From contig JACCIC010000294.1 of the NCBI GenBank assembly GCA_018907035.1, forward strand, positions 248,001-312,000: a DNA stretch of 64,000 nt. Direction: 5' to 3'. A model generated the notes under the pieces. It was not told the origin of the DNA and searched no databases. It saw only the letters and a program-made list of their open reading frames with translations. Below are positions 23,706 to 34,899 of this stretch, piece after piece. Position numbers and translations under genes: made by a program. The stretch comes from Sycobia sp. Sy_11. Taxonomy: Eukaryota; Arthropoda; Insecta; Hymenoptera; Epichrysomallidae. Position 1 is the stretch's first letter, and the number at the start of each line of letters is the position of its first letter.

Positions 23706-23986
23706 TGTAACGGTGCGCGTGTCCGCCTCGAACACGAGGACGGCGGGCACGGCCGTTGCAAAAGATGTGCCCGGCTGGGCTTAGCCCCGAATCGTTTCCG
23801 CGAGCGAGACGGACGGTCCGCGAGAAGCGAAGTATCGCATGTAGGTTTGCGGATGAGGTAGGGAGACGAAACAAATAAAAGAAAGCAGAACGAATAAACT
23901 TATACGTATCTTCAATCAGATTATACGTTTAGTGTAACAAATACGCGAAGGCACGAGGCGCGCACGCCGAGAGTCGCCGAGGCGTA
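23706..23986 (-). repeat. LTR fragment of the Gypsy A family
   Basis: The plus strand begins TGTAACGGTGCGCGTGTCCG, the reverse complement of an LTR 3' end (...ACCGTTACA). It is homologous to 22002-22195 of the Gypsy A LTR, sharing GAGAGTCGCCGAGGCG at its right edge, and carries about 90 extra GC-rich bases. It stops abruptly at about 23986, so only the 3' part of an LTR is present. Confidence 0.78.
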
Positions 23987-23987
23987 T

Positions 23988-24084
23988 AGAATTGCCTATA
24001 GAAATCGTCTTGAGACAATCGGATATCATAATCAACCGCCCGTACACGCCAATACAGTATTTATCAGTAGAAACCGTTTTTAAA

Positions 24085-24128
<44 letters not shown>

Positions 24129-24149
24129 CGTGTACAATATAATATACAT

Positions 24150-24170
<21 letters not shown>
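23988..24170. repeat. Duplicate of the end of the 60-bp array
   Basis: The stretch CTATAGAAATCGTCTTGAGA onward repeats 23568-23700 in the same orientation with a few changes. The LTR fragment at 23706-23986 is thus bracketed by two direct copies of about 130 bases. A (TA)n expansion at 24088-24127 interrupts the copy. Confidence 0.75.

Positions 24171-24192
<22 letters not shown>
24150..24192. repeat. (TA)n microsatellite
   Basis: Second AT dinucleotide run, close to the one at 24088-24127. Confidence 0.9.
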
Positions 24193-24198
<6 letters not shown>

Positions 24199-24199
24199 T

Positions 24200-24545
24200 A
24201 TCGTTTTTTCAATTAAAAACTGTGAATATTTTCGTAGTGATGCCAACTGCAATTCAAGCAAAATTTTGGTATGTGCATAGCATATTTTCTAAGCAGACGA
24301 TGCATATTGCCTTTTTATGTAGAAGTGACGATACATTTTATTTATATATACATAGTTTCGAGGTTGTTGGTAAAAAACTCTATTTTGCATATTATCATTT
24401 CTTTTGTTCGAACTAAAAAATCATAGTCTCTTTTCACAATTCTGAAGTTAATAGATGTATAACAATAAAAATACAATTTGTCGTTACAAACTATATTCAG
24501 TGTGATTTGGCATACAGAACCATTTTATAAGGTAAAGAGAAAGAA
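24200..24545. other. AT-rich DNA
   Basis: No gene or repeat recognised. A short open frame near 24222-24416 has no motif. Confidence 0.5.
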
Positions 24546-24549
24546 AGAC

Positions 24550-24550
<1 letters not shown>

Positions 24551-24594
<44 letters not shown>
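24551..24594. repeat. (GA)n microsatellite
   Basis: Run of AG dinucleotides. Confidence 0.9.
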
Positions 24595-24599
<5 letters not shown>

Positions 24600-24661
24600 C
24601 CACGTAAGAGAAAGTAAAATTTACGAAAATTAAAAGATATCCATAAGGTGCAAGAGTACTG

Positions 24662-25088
24662 TCAGATTAACTTGAAGACCAAAAAAGGTAATATCGTCTA
24701 ACGTCACACCTCCTTTAGGATACGAATCCCAAAGTTGGATATGAACATTCGTTTGAGCTGGCCTGGTATGAATACTTTAAGCGAACTACTTTGAGTTCAT
24801 GTTCGTGATTCAAGATATCACCTAGTGGCCGCTGGGGGAACTGATTGTTGAAACCATTAAAGTAATTTATTGATGAAAGTATAATGATTTTCAATGAAAA
24901 ACATAGCCTTTGTCCTTCCCACGATAATATAAAATCTATGTCAAATTTCTGAACAATCGATTCAGTAATTTTTTCGGTTCAAGTACAAACAAAAACACAC
25001 TTTGTCTTAATAAATTAGTATTATATGATATGATATGATATGATATGATATGACTAGTATGATATGATATGGTATGACTAGTATGATA

Positions 25089-25092
<4 letters not shown>
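24662..25092 (+). mobile_element. Pentamer-tailed dispersed repeat, copy 2
   Basis: Homologous along its length to the reverse complement of 12505-12903, from about CAGATTAACTTGAAGA at the head to the (ATATG)n tail (25022-25092, interrupted by GACTAGT). A (TA)n run follows at 25089-25121. There is no open frame of note. The head falls at the same place in both copies, which argues for a real 5' end rather than random truncation. Confidence 0.68.
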
Positions 25093-25126
<34 letters not shown>

Positions 25127-25251
25127 GTATGCATATAGTATAATCAATGAAAATATAAATACACAAGTATAAAAACAAATAAATAAAAATAAATAATAAT
25201 AAATAAATAGTAAATAACGGAATCAAATTTGTATCTGTCACGTTGTAAAAC

Positions 25252-25640
25252 ACGTGCGAGTGCATTTTGTACGTATTTTTATCTTGCGCGGAACGGTCTT
25301 TTCATTGCTTCAACAGAGATATGATCCAGATTGTTGCACTTATAAAAACTAGTGCAAATTAACTGGAAAGAAAGGCAGAATACAATGAAATAATGAAATA
25401 AGAATGATTCGAGGATAAATGACAACTGATGGGTAAAAATGCAGCTAAAGCACGTGCTCTCGAGTGCATTTGTACGTATGTTTATCTTGCTCGGAACTTT
25501 CTTTTTTTGCATCAGCAGAGATATGTTCCAGATTTTTGCAATTATAAAAACTAGTGCAAATTAACTGGAAAGCTTTGTAGAATCCAATGAAATAAGAATC
25601 ATGCGAGGATAAATGACGACCGATGGGTAAAGTGCAGTAG
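25252..25640. repeat. 204-bp tandem duplication
   Basis: Two diverged direct copies: GAGTGCATT at 25258 and 25462, ACTAGTGCAAATTAACTGGA in both, GATGGGTAAA near 25429 and 25623. No coding potential seen. Likely a local tandem duplication of unique sequence. Confidence 0.8.
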
Positions 25641-26079
25641 TGTGTCCTGAAACATGATGGATATTTCTAGTGGTATACTGTCATTGAGTCACTCATTACA
25701 TTTCCCACAATCTTAATGTCATAACTACCATTATTGAAAAATTTATCTGACATCTTATTATCCCGCAGGCATGTGTATGCAATTGTAAATTTTAAACCAT
25801 TTTGCAATACTGCACCGCCTAAGCCAATAGAACATAATGGGAAAATGTATTAAATTTGCAATAAATTTTGCAGACCATTGTTATTGTTTGAATTTGAATA
25901 TATTGATGACGACTAAATTAGAAACACGAATATCGCAGTCAAAATTCGCCATATTAATATTTTTAAGGTGAAAAGCATTGAAAACGTAATATATAATAAC
26001 ATATATATGATATGTTATATAGTTGATTTTGAAAAAAATTGTTTATAAAAATTCGTATATGTACGAAAAATCTGAGGTT
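25641..26079. other. AT-rich DNA
   Basis: Nothing recognised up to the breakpoint with Gypsy element C. Confidence 0.5.
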
Positions 26080-26430
26080 GTGTAATTGCGCTCAGCCGCG
26101 GTCAACACGCGATTCGCGTATACTATCGAATACTCGCCATCCTCTCCCTCTTGCATCAGTACTGCCTCTATCGCGTAATGGCTCGTATCACACTCTACTG
26201 AGAAGGGCTTCGAAAAGTCCGGCCATGCGAGCACTGGCGCGGTCGTCAATGCCTCCTTCAGTTTGTTGAACGCCTCTTCTTGATCTGTGTTCCAGGTCCA
26301 TGGTTAGCCCTTCCGGAATAACTTAACTAACGGGATCTTCAATTCCGAATCTTTATCAATAAACCTCGAGTACCAGCCAACCATACCTAGGAACCGACTC
26401 AGAACACAACAATCGTCCCGTTCCAGACTA
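26080..26430 (-). pseudogene. pol: Gypsy C RT/RNase H fragment
   Basis: The minus strand encodes the RT thumb/connection (F-L-G-M-V-G-W-Y-S-R near 26385) and the start of RNase H (F-S-V-E-C-D-T-S-H-Y-A near 26195, V-L-T-A-A-E-R-N-Y-T-T near 26095). Similarity ends abruptly at about 26085. A stop lies near 26305 between the two parts. The RNase H catalytic region is incomplete. Confidence 0.8.
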
Positions 26431-26521
26431 GTGTTGTGGACGGGGTCGGCGGTGGACAACAGTCTCGGTTAGTATTTCCGGTCCGTTGGATCAGAGGACG
26501 TTCTCACTTAATGGTCGATCC

Positions 26522-27516
26522 TTATTCTGCGGCTCTGCTTTCGGTCCGACCTGCTTTTCTGGTCCTAGGTCTGGGAGTCGGTGCGCGTGTGACTTCCAGG
26601 CGATCGTGTCCTCCCTGTTGATTATCCTCATCAGACGCCAAGTTTGCGTCGTTATCGAGCTCTTCTCTGACGCGGGAGTCGGATACGTTGCGAGCGATGC
26701 TTCTACCATTGCCAGTCACTCGTTGGTTCGGTTGCACCTGATGCGGAATACTACGGCGCCGACACTGCTGGTCGAACTGCGACAGGATTGATCTACGGTC
26801 CATCTCGTCCTGTATCCGTAGTCGCTCTTCTTCATTCCGTCCATAGCCATCTAGAGTATATGGTCCATCTGTAGATTCACCACCCATTTCTGCTCTTCTA
26901 GACGGCGCAACGATCCGGACTGGTCTGACAGGCTGACCGTTGAAACGACTCCTGGGTTGATCGTAATCGGTTGGGAGGCTGACGTCGGTATGGTGTTCCC
27001 CATCGTGGTGTACTTTGACGTGGTGGTGGTGCATGTCGTTGCCATGATCGTCACGACCCTGCCGAGAATCTGCGCGGCCATGGGCAGCGAGGCTCGTAGA
27101 CTGTCGAACGGATTCACCCCCACCGTCGTCGGCGGGGTCGCTCGTCCCGGAATCTCCATCGGGCGTCCACAGCCACGACCGACTCCACGGCGCTGGTTAT
27201 CGACGAGAGAGTCATTCACGACTCGGGTCTGGTCAACACCCCATGTAGACGGCGAGTCCCGATCTTCTTCGTCCTCCGTTGTCCAGGATACATCTAGGGA
27301 TGGGTCTTGATTACGGAGCTCGGTCCTCAGAAGGCGTCTCCGTAGTATACGACGGTCGCCGGGCGTGCTCGCACCTAACGAACCTAAGATGGCCTTCAGT
27401 TGGTCCTGGTTCAAACGACGAATCCGACCGTACATCGCCCATGCCCCATCGTACTGGTCCATAATCAGCTTTAAAGACGCGTTACTCGAGTCGCTCTTCA
27501 CGAACGCCATGATCAC
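26522..27516 (-). pseudogene. gag: Gypsy C gag, frameshifted
   Basis: Two overlapping minus-strand frames (27516-26851 and 27034-26522) form one former Gag. The first has a SAP/SAF-like helical stretch (L-N-Q-D-Q-L-K-A-I-L-G-S-L-G near 27395), an acidic region and a Pro/Thr-rich linker. The second has R-N-E-E-E-R-L-R-I-Q-D-E and an Arg-rich tail. A frameshift at 26850-27030 joins them. No zinc knuckle was seen, presumably lost with the deletion at about 26430. Family assignment rests on position between the LTR and RT. Confidence 0.55.
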
Positions 27517-27706
27517 TTCTAGAAACTTCCACCTCGTCTATTCGCTTCTAGATACGATTACCCCGTCCGAAAATGCGATCTGCTTTGCCGTCTGGAATCG
27601 TCAACGGAGGCGGAATGGTGGACGAGAACGAAGATGCACGCGTATGGGAGATAAACGGGTATGGGCCGAATCGCGTGCCAGCGGGATCGTTAAACAACAA
27701 TTTAAT

Positions 27707-28003
27707 TCAAATTATATATAATATCAATATTTCATCTGGTAATCTGGCGATTACCTTAACCCTTTTGTCTTTAGAAGGGATCAAATGAGAAAAAAAATCC
27801 AACGAGTAAAGTTCCAATACCGGCTTTGCAATACCGTCGATTCTATCTCGCCCAAGTATTCCGATTTCCTCTTTACTCTTATTCAATTTCTTGCAAATTT
27901 CCACCCGATCGTCAGTTTTCAGATTTATTGCTGATTCATCTTCCTGAAAAGGGAAACAACGCGAGGTGGCAGGCAAGCAATCGGGATTATCCGATGGGCA
28001 CAA
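27707..28003 (-). pseudogene. Possible N-terminal gag remnant of Gypsy C
   Basis: A 98-residue minus-strand open frame (M-C-P-S-D-N-P-D) upstream of the gag block, with no recognised domain. Its composition (charged, with K-K-L-N-K-S-K-E-E-I-G-I-L-G-R-D-R-I) looks more protein-like than the AT-rich DNA beside it. It may be part of gag or chance. Confidence 0.3.
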
Positions 28004-29878
28004 ACAAAATATATAGATTTGGGACTACATGTTTACATATATATATAAGCTCACGATAAATTACGTATTCTAAATTTGGAAATTTGTGCTTAATAAATTA
28101 ACACAAATTATATGTACCTAATCTATTCTAAAAAAAATCTCCCTTATTTATCAAAAATAAAAAATATTTGTATCGTCAGTAATCAGAAGTCATAACTAAG
28201 GTCATTCGTGATCGTAGATTTAATAACTATTCAAAAAAATTATTGGTACTACGTATTCAAATTTTGTATATATTATGCTCAAATTAGATTACCAGCCTTA
28301 AAATTGACTCACTGAATGCATATAGTTTTTTTTTTTTTTTAATTTGTTTAATTTACAAGAGACTGTGATTTTAAATAAACATAATTGTTTTTATAAGCTT
28401 TGAAATTGCACATGAATAACGTTAAAATGCATGGAATCTTTCAAAACCCTGATTACATTATATTTGAGTGTATAATTTTGAAATTCCAATCATCAAAAAA
28501 AATCCTTTAGAACCTTATATACTGACTTATAATGTACTGCAAGAGAAAAATCTATGATAAACAGTGCATTTTTTAATAGATTTAAGTTGACTACCTCTTT
28601 GGAAAAAAAAAATAAACGCAAACATGTATATGAAAAAAAAATTAATTTCTGTATACCTCACCTAAATTTAGTTAGATCTTTTAGAACGTTTCCTAACTTT
28701 AGGAGTACAATAATTCTTACGTTAAAAATTTAAAATTAAATTTTGAATATTCATTTCGAATTAAGCAAAAATTTTTCTGTACCATAGGAACAAGAAGTAT
28801 AAGTATCTCAGTATATAAATATATCAATTTATAAATGTATCTTAATTATTTTGGTGCTCACAGAATTTTATTAAGTTTGACTAGGCATGAGAATGCTGCT
28901 ATAACTTACTTAGTAAAAAAAATTAACCTAATCAAATCCGCAAAAATCAATATCACATTAATAATCTCACCTCTTTAAAAATAATTTCCAATAATAAAAA
29001 TAAACTGAGATATTTTTTCCATAATAACAGAAGGGTTTGCACTCCGAAAATCCGTGAGTGAGGTGCAATTATTTTGCTATATCATGCTGTAATTGGATGT
29101 ATTAGTGCTTTCTTGAGTTAGCATATTAAGTATAAGTTTAATACTGCTTTGCAATATGGGAAAATTTAAATATAAACACAGTGTATATTGATTAATGCTT
29201 ATGTTCCATTTTAAGTTATAATTATTTTATGTCAATATCCATCAAATAATCTTTGATTAGAACTTCGAAAACTTAACTGATCATAATGTAGTTTAACATT
29301 CACTATCCATAATTCTTGCTATTACATAGATGTAATCACTCTATACCACCTGATTTATCACTGCACGTATTATTTATTATCTCAGATTCATAATTAAAAA
29401 AAAATTCTATTATAATTCTAAACTTGTAATTTCGAACCCTTTTTTTGTATATTATTACTATTCTTATTATTTACCCTCTTTATTTCTAATAATTTCCGAA
29501 TTACTTACAGTTATCCCACATGTTACTTTGTACTCTTCTATTATTTATTATACATTTTTAGATCGATCCTTCTTCTTTAATAATTAAAATTTTATGTGAA
29601 TTCTCTTCCTCTCCTTTTTTTGGTACTATGTTTAGTAAGTTTCCCACTTTTCATTAACTATTTCGATTTATTAATTTTTTTAATGTAGTTTCATGAATTC
29701 AATACCTTGTAAACAAATTTAGATTAATATATTGTATAAAAACGGAATAATCAATAATCATAAAAAAAATAGTTCGAGAAGATTTCTATTCCCACCGCTC
29801 GGGGTCGCGTACCGGCACGCGGCCAAAATAGCCGCGCCACGAGGCGAGAACTTCACTTTCCCGTTCCAGATTGGCCGG
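28004..29878 (-). other. Gypsy C AT-rich leader
   Basis: About 1.9 kb of A/T-rich non-coding DNA between the primer-binding site and the gag remnants. No motif recognised. Confidence 0.55.
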
Positions 29879-29896
29879 GCCCCACGTTGGGCGCCA
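29879..29896 (-). other. Gypsy C primer-binding site, tRNA-Lys(CUU)
   Basis: On the minus strand TGGCGCCCAACGTGGGGC is the exact complement of the 3' end of animal tRNA-Lys(CUU) including CCA. It lies two bases after the LTR end. Confidence 0.85.
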
Positions 29897-29898
29897 TT

Positions 29899-30771
29899 TG
29901 AGATGCGACGAAATAATTTACGTCAATGAATATGATGTGTATTGACCGATTCCGCGCACACACTTAAATTTCCTCATTTCCTCCTCACGCCTTACTCACC
30001 TGATTTTCACTTTAATTGGGGGGTCCCACCAACCTGTAAAAAAAAGAAAGTTTCGGGAAAGGGCGAGAATTATACGCGCGGGACGGTGTATAGTTTCCAA
30101 CAATTTTTATTCAGAGTACAACACATTCCCTAGCCTCGCACAGACTCTATCGCTCGATATGCGCCTACATTGATTCCGGTCCGCGTATCCGGCGCGTTCC
30201 GCGACACGGCGCGCTCGCCCGGGGGGGGGGGTGTCAAGGGGTCAGGAAGGAAGCAGCCGGACCACCGTGCCAACGCGCGGAAGGTGTGGAGCCTCGCCGC
30301 AGAGCTCGTCGCCGCGCGGTACGCACTCACTACGGAGCTGCCGGGGGGTTGCCGATGACGGGCCCTGGATGGCAGAAGGTGCGTCCTTCAAGTGACCACC
30401 GTCCGCGAGCCTGTTGTTCTCTTGAGTCCATGCCCGCTCTTCACCGCTGCCGACGTCTCCGCCGACTCGACACCCGCATCACTCTCCGGACTCCTTTTTT
30501 CACCTCTTCTTACTGTCTCTCTCTCTTGGAGCTCACTTCTTTCTCCTCTTGATTTCTCTTTACAGCGTTCTTTAACCTATGCTCCTCAGTGGCCGACAGC
30601 GGAGTGTCTCCCTGCCGCGCGTATCAAAGTTCACTGGGGGAAGACGTACGGAACAGGGGGGAGGGGTATGGCGCCTGACGACGACGGCCGACCGCGATCA
30701 GGACGTACCGGATACGCGGTCTCCGCACGAATAATAAATTTTCCTACGCCTCGCTATGACGCAGTATTACA
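29899..30771 (-). repeat. Gypsy C 5' LTR
   Basis: On the minus strand it starts TGTAATACTGCGTCATAGCG and ends near CATCTCA, about 873 bases. It is GC-rich, with a G run at 30222-30231 and pyrimidine-rich stretches near 30490-30560. The outer boundary is inferred from the TG dinucleotide and the drop in GC content. There is no second LTR to confirm it. Confidence 0.6.
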
Positions 30772-31045
30772 ATGTTAATTTACGTAAGAATAATAGAGTT
30801 GTGAGTACTTTTACCTAAACATAACTAACTACAGAGTGGACATATAAATACTAAACACGTATCAGACAGAGATCAGATGAGATGATTATTTACAGAAACT
30901 GTGTATATAATTGTACCAATAAGTTTCCCTACTAGTATTTTCTTATGTGAAGCAACTTTAATAGGTCTAGCACTTTCATTAACGTATTTCCTTTAATTTA
31001 AGTTCCAAGATTTTATTTTTTTTTTTTCATTATTATCATTATCCT
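30772..31045. other. AT-rich spacer
   Basis: Nothing recognised; a T run at about 31015-31027. Confidence 0.5.
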
Positions 31046-31254
31046 TGTTGCGTGAGTGCATCTCGGCACTCAGTCCGTGCCGTGGCATAGGTTAGGACCT
31101 AACCTCGCCGTTCCATCAGCAGACGTCTATGCGTGGCTCGTAGAGCGGGCAGGAAAGGGAGAGGGGACAGTGTCGAGCACATGGCGCGACAGCGCGCGCG
31201 ACGTCTTTTTTTTCTCTGGACAAGTCGGCGCGGGCGCCTTTTGACTCTCGTCAC
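31046..31254 (-). other. GC-rich island with LTR-like ends
   Basis: On the minus strand it begins TGTGACGAGAGTCAAAAGG and ends CACGCAACA, about 209 bases, GC-rich in an AT-rich setting. The TG...CA ends suggest a small solo LTR or fragment. No target duplication was found. It contains the 17-bp palindrome AGGTTAGGACCTAACCT near 31091. Confidence 0.25.
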
Positions 31255-31289
31255 AATATATATTATAAGGTATCGTATCATATCGTATT

Positions 31290-31366
31290 ATCAGAGATGA
31301 ACCGAGATTGAAGGAAGAAGAAGAAATGAAGGACCGAGCGAAAGAGAAAAGAACTGCGCGTAATAC

Positions 31367-31412
<46 letters not shown>

Positions 31413-31498
31413 CATACATATAAGAAATGCGTGCACTAATTCTTTTCTCTATTTCGGCAAGATCGGACTGATTCCAAATGCGACCAAAATCCATTCTC

Positions 31499-31540
<42 letters not shown>

Positions 31541-31760
31541 GCGTGCACGTTCTTTACTTAAAATTCTGATGCTCAAACTTCGACCTCCTAATTATGACGT
31601 ATTGTAATATAAGTGAGGAAGCTGTGTTGGGTGTGCTTTTGTGTGCGTGTGCGTGTGTGCATTTGTAATGAGCATATCAATAATAGTATTAATATTTCAT
31701 CTGTAGATATCTGTCTGTCTGTATTTTGTGTGCGTGCGTGTCTGTGTCTGTCTGTGTGTG
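31290..31760 (-). repeat. Simple-sequence-rich interspersed repeat (inverted copy)
   Basis: A mosaic of (TA)n, (CT)n and (GT)n tracts linked by conserved unique blocks, including one read on the minus strand as AATGGATTTTGGTCGC, then CGCATTTCTTATATGTATG, and ACTTCGACCTCCTAATT near 31575. The 31400-31735 part is the reverse complement of about 53750-54090. Confidence 0.65.
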
Positions 31761-31765
31761 TGTGT

Positions 31766-31975
31766 GTGTGTATGGAGAGAGAGAGAGAGATGAATGGATT
31801 TTCGTGGCGGTTGGAATCGGTCCGAACTTGCCGAAATAGAGGAAAGATTAGTGCACGCATTTCTTATATGTATATAGACGTAAATACGCGCAGTGCTTTT
31901 CTCTTTCGCTCGGGCCTTTACTTCCCTTACTTCCCCTCTTCTGCATCGTGCCTGCCTGCCCCTTCTCCATCCCCT
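31766..31975 (+). repeat. Simple-sequence-rich interspersed repeat (direct copy)
   Basis: (GT)n and (GA)n followed by the core near AATGGATTTTCGTGGCGG, GTCCGAACTTGCCGAAAT and CGCATTTCTTATATGTATA, then TTTCGCTCGGGCCTTTACTT. It matches 54810-55015 in the same orientation. Confidence 0.65.
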
Positions 31976-32584
31976 TAATTATAGTCTGTTTAAGTTTACA
32001 GTTTACTTACAGTTTACAGTAAATACATATTTTTTGTTCTATACAGTTTTCGATGCAAATAATATTTCTTGACAAAGTTGAACTACTCCGTTTCGGAGTC
32101 CCGTGAACGGTTCCCCGCATATACTCAATGCAGGTACCTTCGTATACAATCTTTTTCGAGAAATATTCCTCGTAGGGACAAATTAAATAGAATAAAAAAT
32201 ATATATTTTAATGCGATGTACAATGATTTTTTAAAATACATTTGTTTAAATTTTAATACTTCCCGAGATATGTCCAAAAGACTCTGTGTTTATAGTTTTT
32301 AACTTAAGAATTAAAAAAAATCGATAAATCGATTATGTTCGTCTTTCAGAAGTTCATCCACGATCTCTGTTATAGACTCACATAGCAATTTTTATTGGAT
32401 CAAGCTTGCTGCGAGTACGCATTTAGACTGCCGATGATCGCAACAGCCTTGGAGCAAGGCTGAATTATCAAAAATTTTCGCGAAATTTACATCGCAGCGA
32501 TCATACTGCAAGTATGCACTATTAAAAAATATTTTTTTTAAGTTCATCATAAAACCATCGAAATGTATTATAATGTTACACCTG

Positions 32585-32586
<2 letters not shown>
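31976..32586. other. AT-rich DNA with old repeat fragment
   Basis: About 32022-32100 resembles 47567-47645 (shared AAATACATATTTTTTGTTCT), probably another piece of an old dispersed repeat. No gene. Confidence 0.45.

Positions 32587-32623
<37 letters not shown>
32587..32623. repeat. (TA)n tract at the left edge of Gypsy B
   Basis: An AT dinucleotide run directly outside the 3' LTR. A matching run lies at 47149-47189 outside the 5' LTR, so the two are probably halves of the target microsatellite. Confidence 0.85.
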
Positions 32624-32628
<5 letters not shown>

Positions 32629-33835
32629 CCCCGAAATCGGGTTATTACTTACGGTTCACCTGCGTGTGTGTGTGGGCTCTTCCACGCTCCTGGTCGTGCA
32701 CTCCGCTGAAAGGGGACGGGGAACGAAAAATGAACCACGCGGGTGATTTTAGCAGATTATTAGAATAGTAACATTTATTATCATTTGCGATCTATTTACA
32801 ATAACAGTCCGTTACGTACATACGGTACTGGTTGCGGGTTCCGCGACGCTACATCAATTATTTATATAATTATGCACTCATTCAACATACTCGGGGACGG
32901 GGGAAACGGAATGGGACGCTCTCGATACGAAACACGTGGGAACGACGGTAGAACATTACATACTATATGCTAACCAACTACTTATACGCGAACGCATTTA
33001 CGACAGTATAATATTATAAAAAGGTATTACGATACGTATCACTTGGCTACGCGCGATATATACATATTATTATGGATGAACCGCGAAGCTATATATTCGG
33101 TAGATTGCGACGCGCGGGTGCGGCGGCGGGTCAGGACCTAGCTATACGCACACGTGAATATAACAATAAAAGCAAAAGGCTATTTGCCGCCGACGACGAT
33201 GATGCTGTCGCTGGCGCTCGCTGGTGCGGTCGCTGACGCTCGCTGGTGCTGTCGCTGGCGCTCGCTGGTGCGGTCGCTGGCGCTCGCTGATGCTCGCCGG
33301 TGTCAGGGCGACCGGGCGCGCGCTCTCTCTCTTGCTCTCGTGGCTGCGACTCGTAGCCGCTGATGGCGTCGCTGGCTCACGACGGCACACGTATGATAAC
33401 GCGTATACGCTTCCTCGGAGCTTTCGCTCACGGTCCGGGGCTGATGCGAGGATGTCGCCGCGTGTCCTCTTCTCGTCGTAAACTAAACTCGTAACACGTT
33501 ACCGCGAAAGGCGCAAAAACTGCGGCCTTAACTCTACGATTCACAATACGATCGAGAATGGAAAATACCACGGTAGTTTAAAGCGGGACGAAATAAAGGT
33601 GCGTCGGGGACGAAGAGAAAAAGGTGTAAGTGTAGAACTACGAACGACGAAAGCCAACTCAAGAACGCGAATTGACGAAGTTCAAATCAAGAATGCGAAG
33701 TTCGTTCCGAACTTCTTACTTCCTATAGCGCTTCTAGCGCCCTCGCGGCTCGCGCGTATCGTTTCGCGGACACGCCCGAACACTCGCGGTTTCACACGAG
33801 CGCTCTCACCTACAGCCGCCGTTCGGACGGTTAAA
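32624..33835 (-). repeat. Gypsy B 3' LTR
   Basis: Nearly identical to 45864-47148 over long stretches, for example the block after CCCGAAATCGGGTTATTACT. It lacks about 30-40-base segments present in the 5' copy near 46605 and 46760. It contains a 22-bp tandem repeat (33205-33300). The terminal TG (minus strand) is mutated. Confidence 0.92.
33205..33300. repeat. 22-bp tandem repeat in Gypsy B LTR
   Basis: Units like GGTGCGGTCGCTGACGCTCG alternate GCGGTCGCTG and GCTGTCGCTG, about four copies. The same array is at 46444-46555 in the other LTR. Confidence 0.8.
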
Positions 33836-33837
33836 AA

Positions 33838-33848
33838 CTCCCCCTCGC
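33838..33848 (-). other. Gypsy B polypurine tract
   Basis: On the minus strand GCGAGGGGGAG lies just before the 3' LTR, as expected for plus-strand priming. Confidence 0.7.
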
Positions 33849-34889
33849 AAACTGCAGGGGGGCGCGTGATCGCGAAAGGTTAAGAAGGGTGTCGGTACGC
33901 GAGACGCGAACGTCGTATATGTACTTCGGGGAACATGGTGGGGACTAACGCCTAGGTTGACTACATACGGTGAGGGATCATACATTCTTTGACAAAAACA
34001 CGGTAGGGGGACAATACATGATTTGGGCAAAAAGAAAAAAAAACGACGACCATTGGTTTACCCTTAGCATGGGTATAAACGAGAAAAAAAAAAGTAATTT
34101 AGGATAACGAAAACGAAAAATGTGATTACACCCGCTGGTGCGGCGCTTGGTCGTCGGTTGCTCGCTGTGACTCGATATAATTTTATTTATTTTTCCTATT
34201 ACTACTTCCCTACGTCTAATGATAAACTAAGCCCTATTCTAACTTATTGCTAACGAGACTTATCCTAGAAAAATGTAGATTATTATTAGGTGACGAAAAA
34301 AAACTATAACTAATATTAATATAAATCCTGTCCTAGCTACGTAATCAGGTTTCTAACGCTCGCTTCTGTGTTTTTCTTGCAATCATTTCGCTTTCTTTCT
34401 TGCGATTCTCTTCTTTTTCTGCTTGTCGCATGTTCGCTGAAAAAATTGTCGTCGTTAGTGACGTTCCTATTATCGGGGCTGGTACGGCGTTATTGGGGCG
34501 AGAAAGTAGCCTAGTTACTATGGGAGCCATTGTGCGCTCTTCTAACTGGAGCTATTGCTGTTGTCCACACCCACCGACGCTGTGCCATCAGTGTATCTCG
34601 GCTGAGGGGTTGGCTCTAATATCCCTTTCTCTTTCAATTTTCCAGGTCATCCCTTAACACGATTCGCGCTCACTCCATATATATTTTCCATGGGGATATA
34701 TGGGTACCGTTTCCTCTCTTGGGACGTGGTGGAGGAATCATGAGGATGACCGTAGGGGGAAAAAACGATAGGGGTGCTACTTCTTCCATTTCTGCGTTGG
34801 GCGTTATTTTAAATATCAACGTTTTATGCCTGCGCCTTTTTATATACTATCGCCATGCATTATGTATCGCTGCTTTGCCAAAGTTCACG
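33849..34889 (-). other. Gypsy B 3' untranslated region
   Basis: About 1 kb of non-coding DNA between the minisatellite and the polypurine tract. Short frames here have no motif. No envelope-like signal peptide or membrane segment was seen on the element's coding strand. Confidence 0.5.
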
Positions 34890-34899
34890 GGGCGTCATT

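Larger units (their letters stand above)
26080..30771 (-). mobile_element. Ty3/Gypsy element C, internally deleted and truncated
   Basis: On the minus strand: 5' LTR (30771-29899), a primer-binding site matching tRNA-Lys(CUU), an AT-rich leader of over 2 kb, gag remnants (about 28003-26522), then directly the end of RT and the start of RNase H (26430-26080). Protease and most of RT are absent, so a deletion joined gag to late RT. The element stops within RNase H and has no 3' LTR. Confidence 0.85.

Noticed and set aside
24662..25092. Helitron assignment for the pentamer-tailed repeat
   Set aside because: No CTRR hairpin end or TC start was seen; the tandem tail fits a retroposon better.
30130..30778. 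Open frames in the Gypsy C LTR
   Set aside because: Same reason: GC-rich LTR, frames on both strands, no domain.
31085..31110. Insect telomeric TTAGG motif (AGGTTAGGACCTAACCT)
   Set aside because: A single short palindrome, not a tandem TTAGG array.
33154..33481. Several open frames rich in Ala/Arg/Ser in the Gypsy B LTR (also 46347-46884)
   Set aside because: They lie in several frames of both strands over the 22-bp tandem repeat and GC-rich LTR; repeat-driven.
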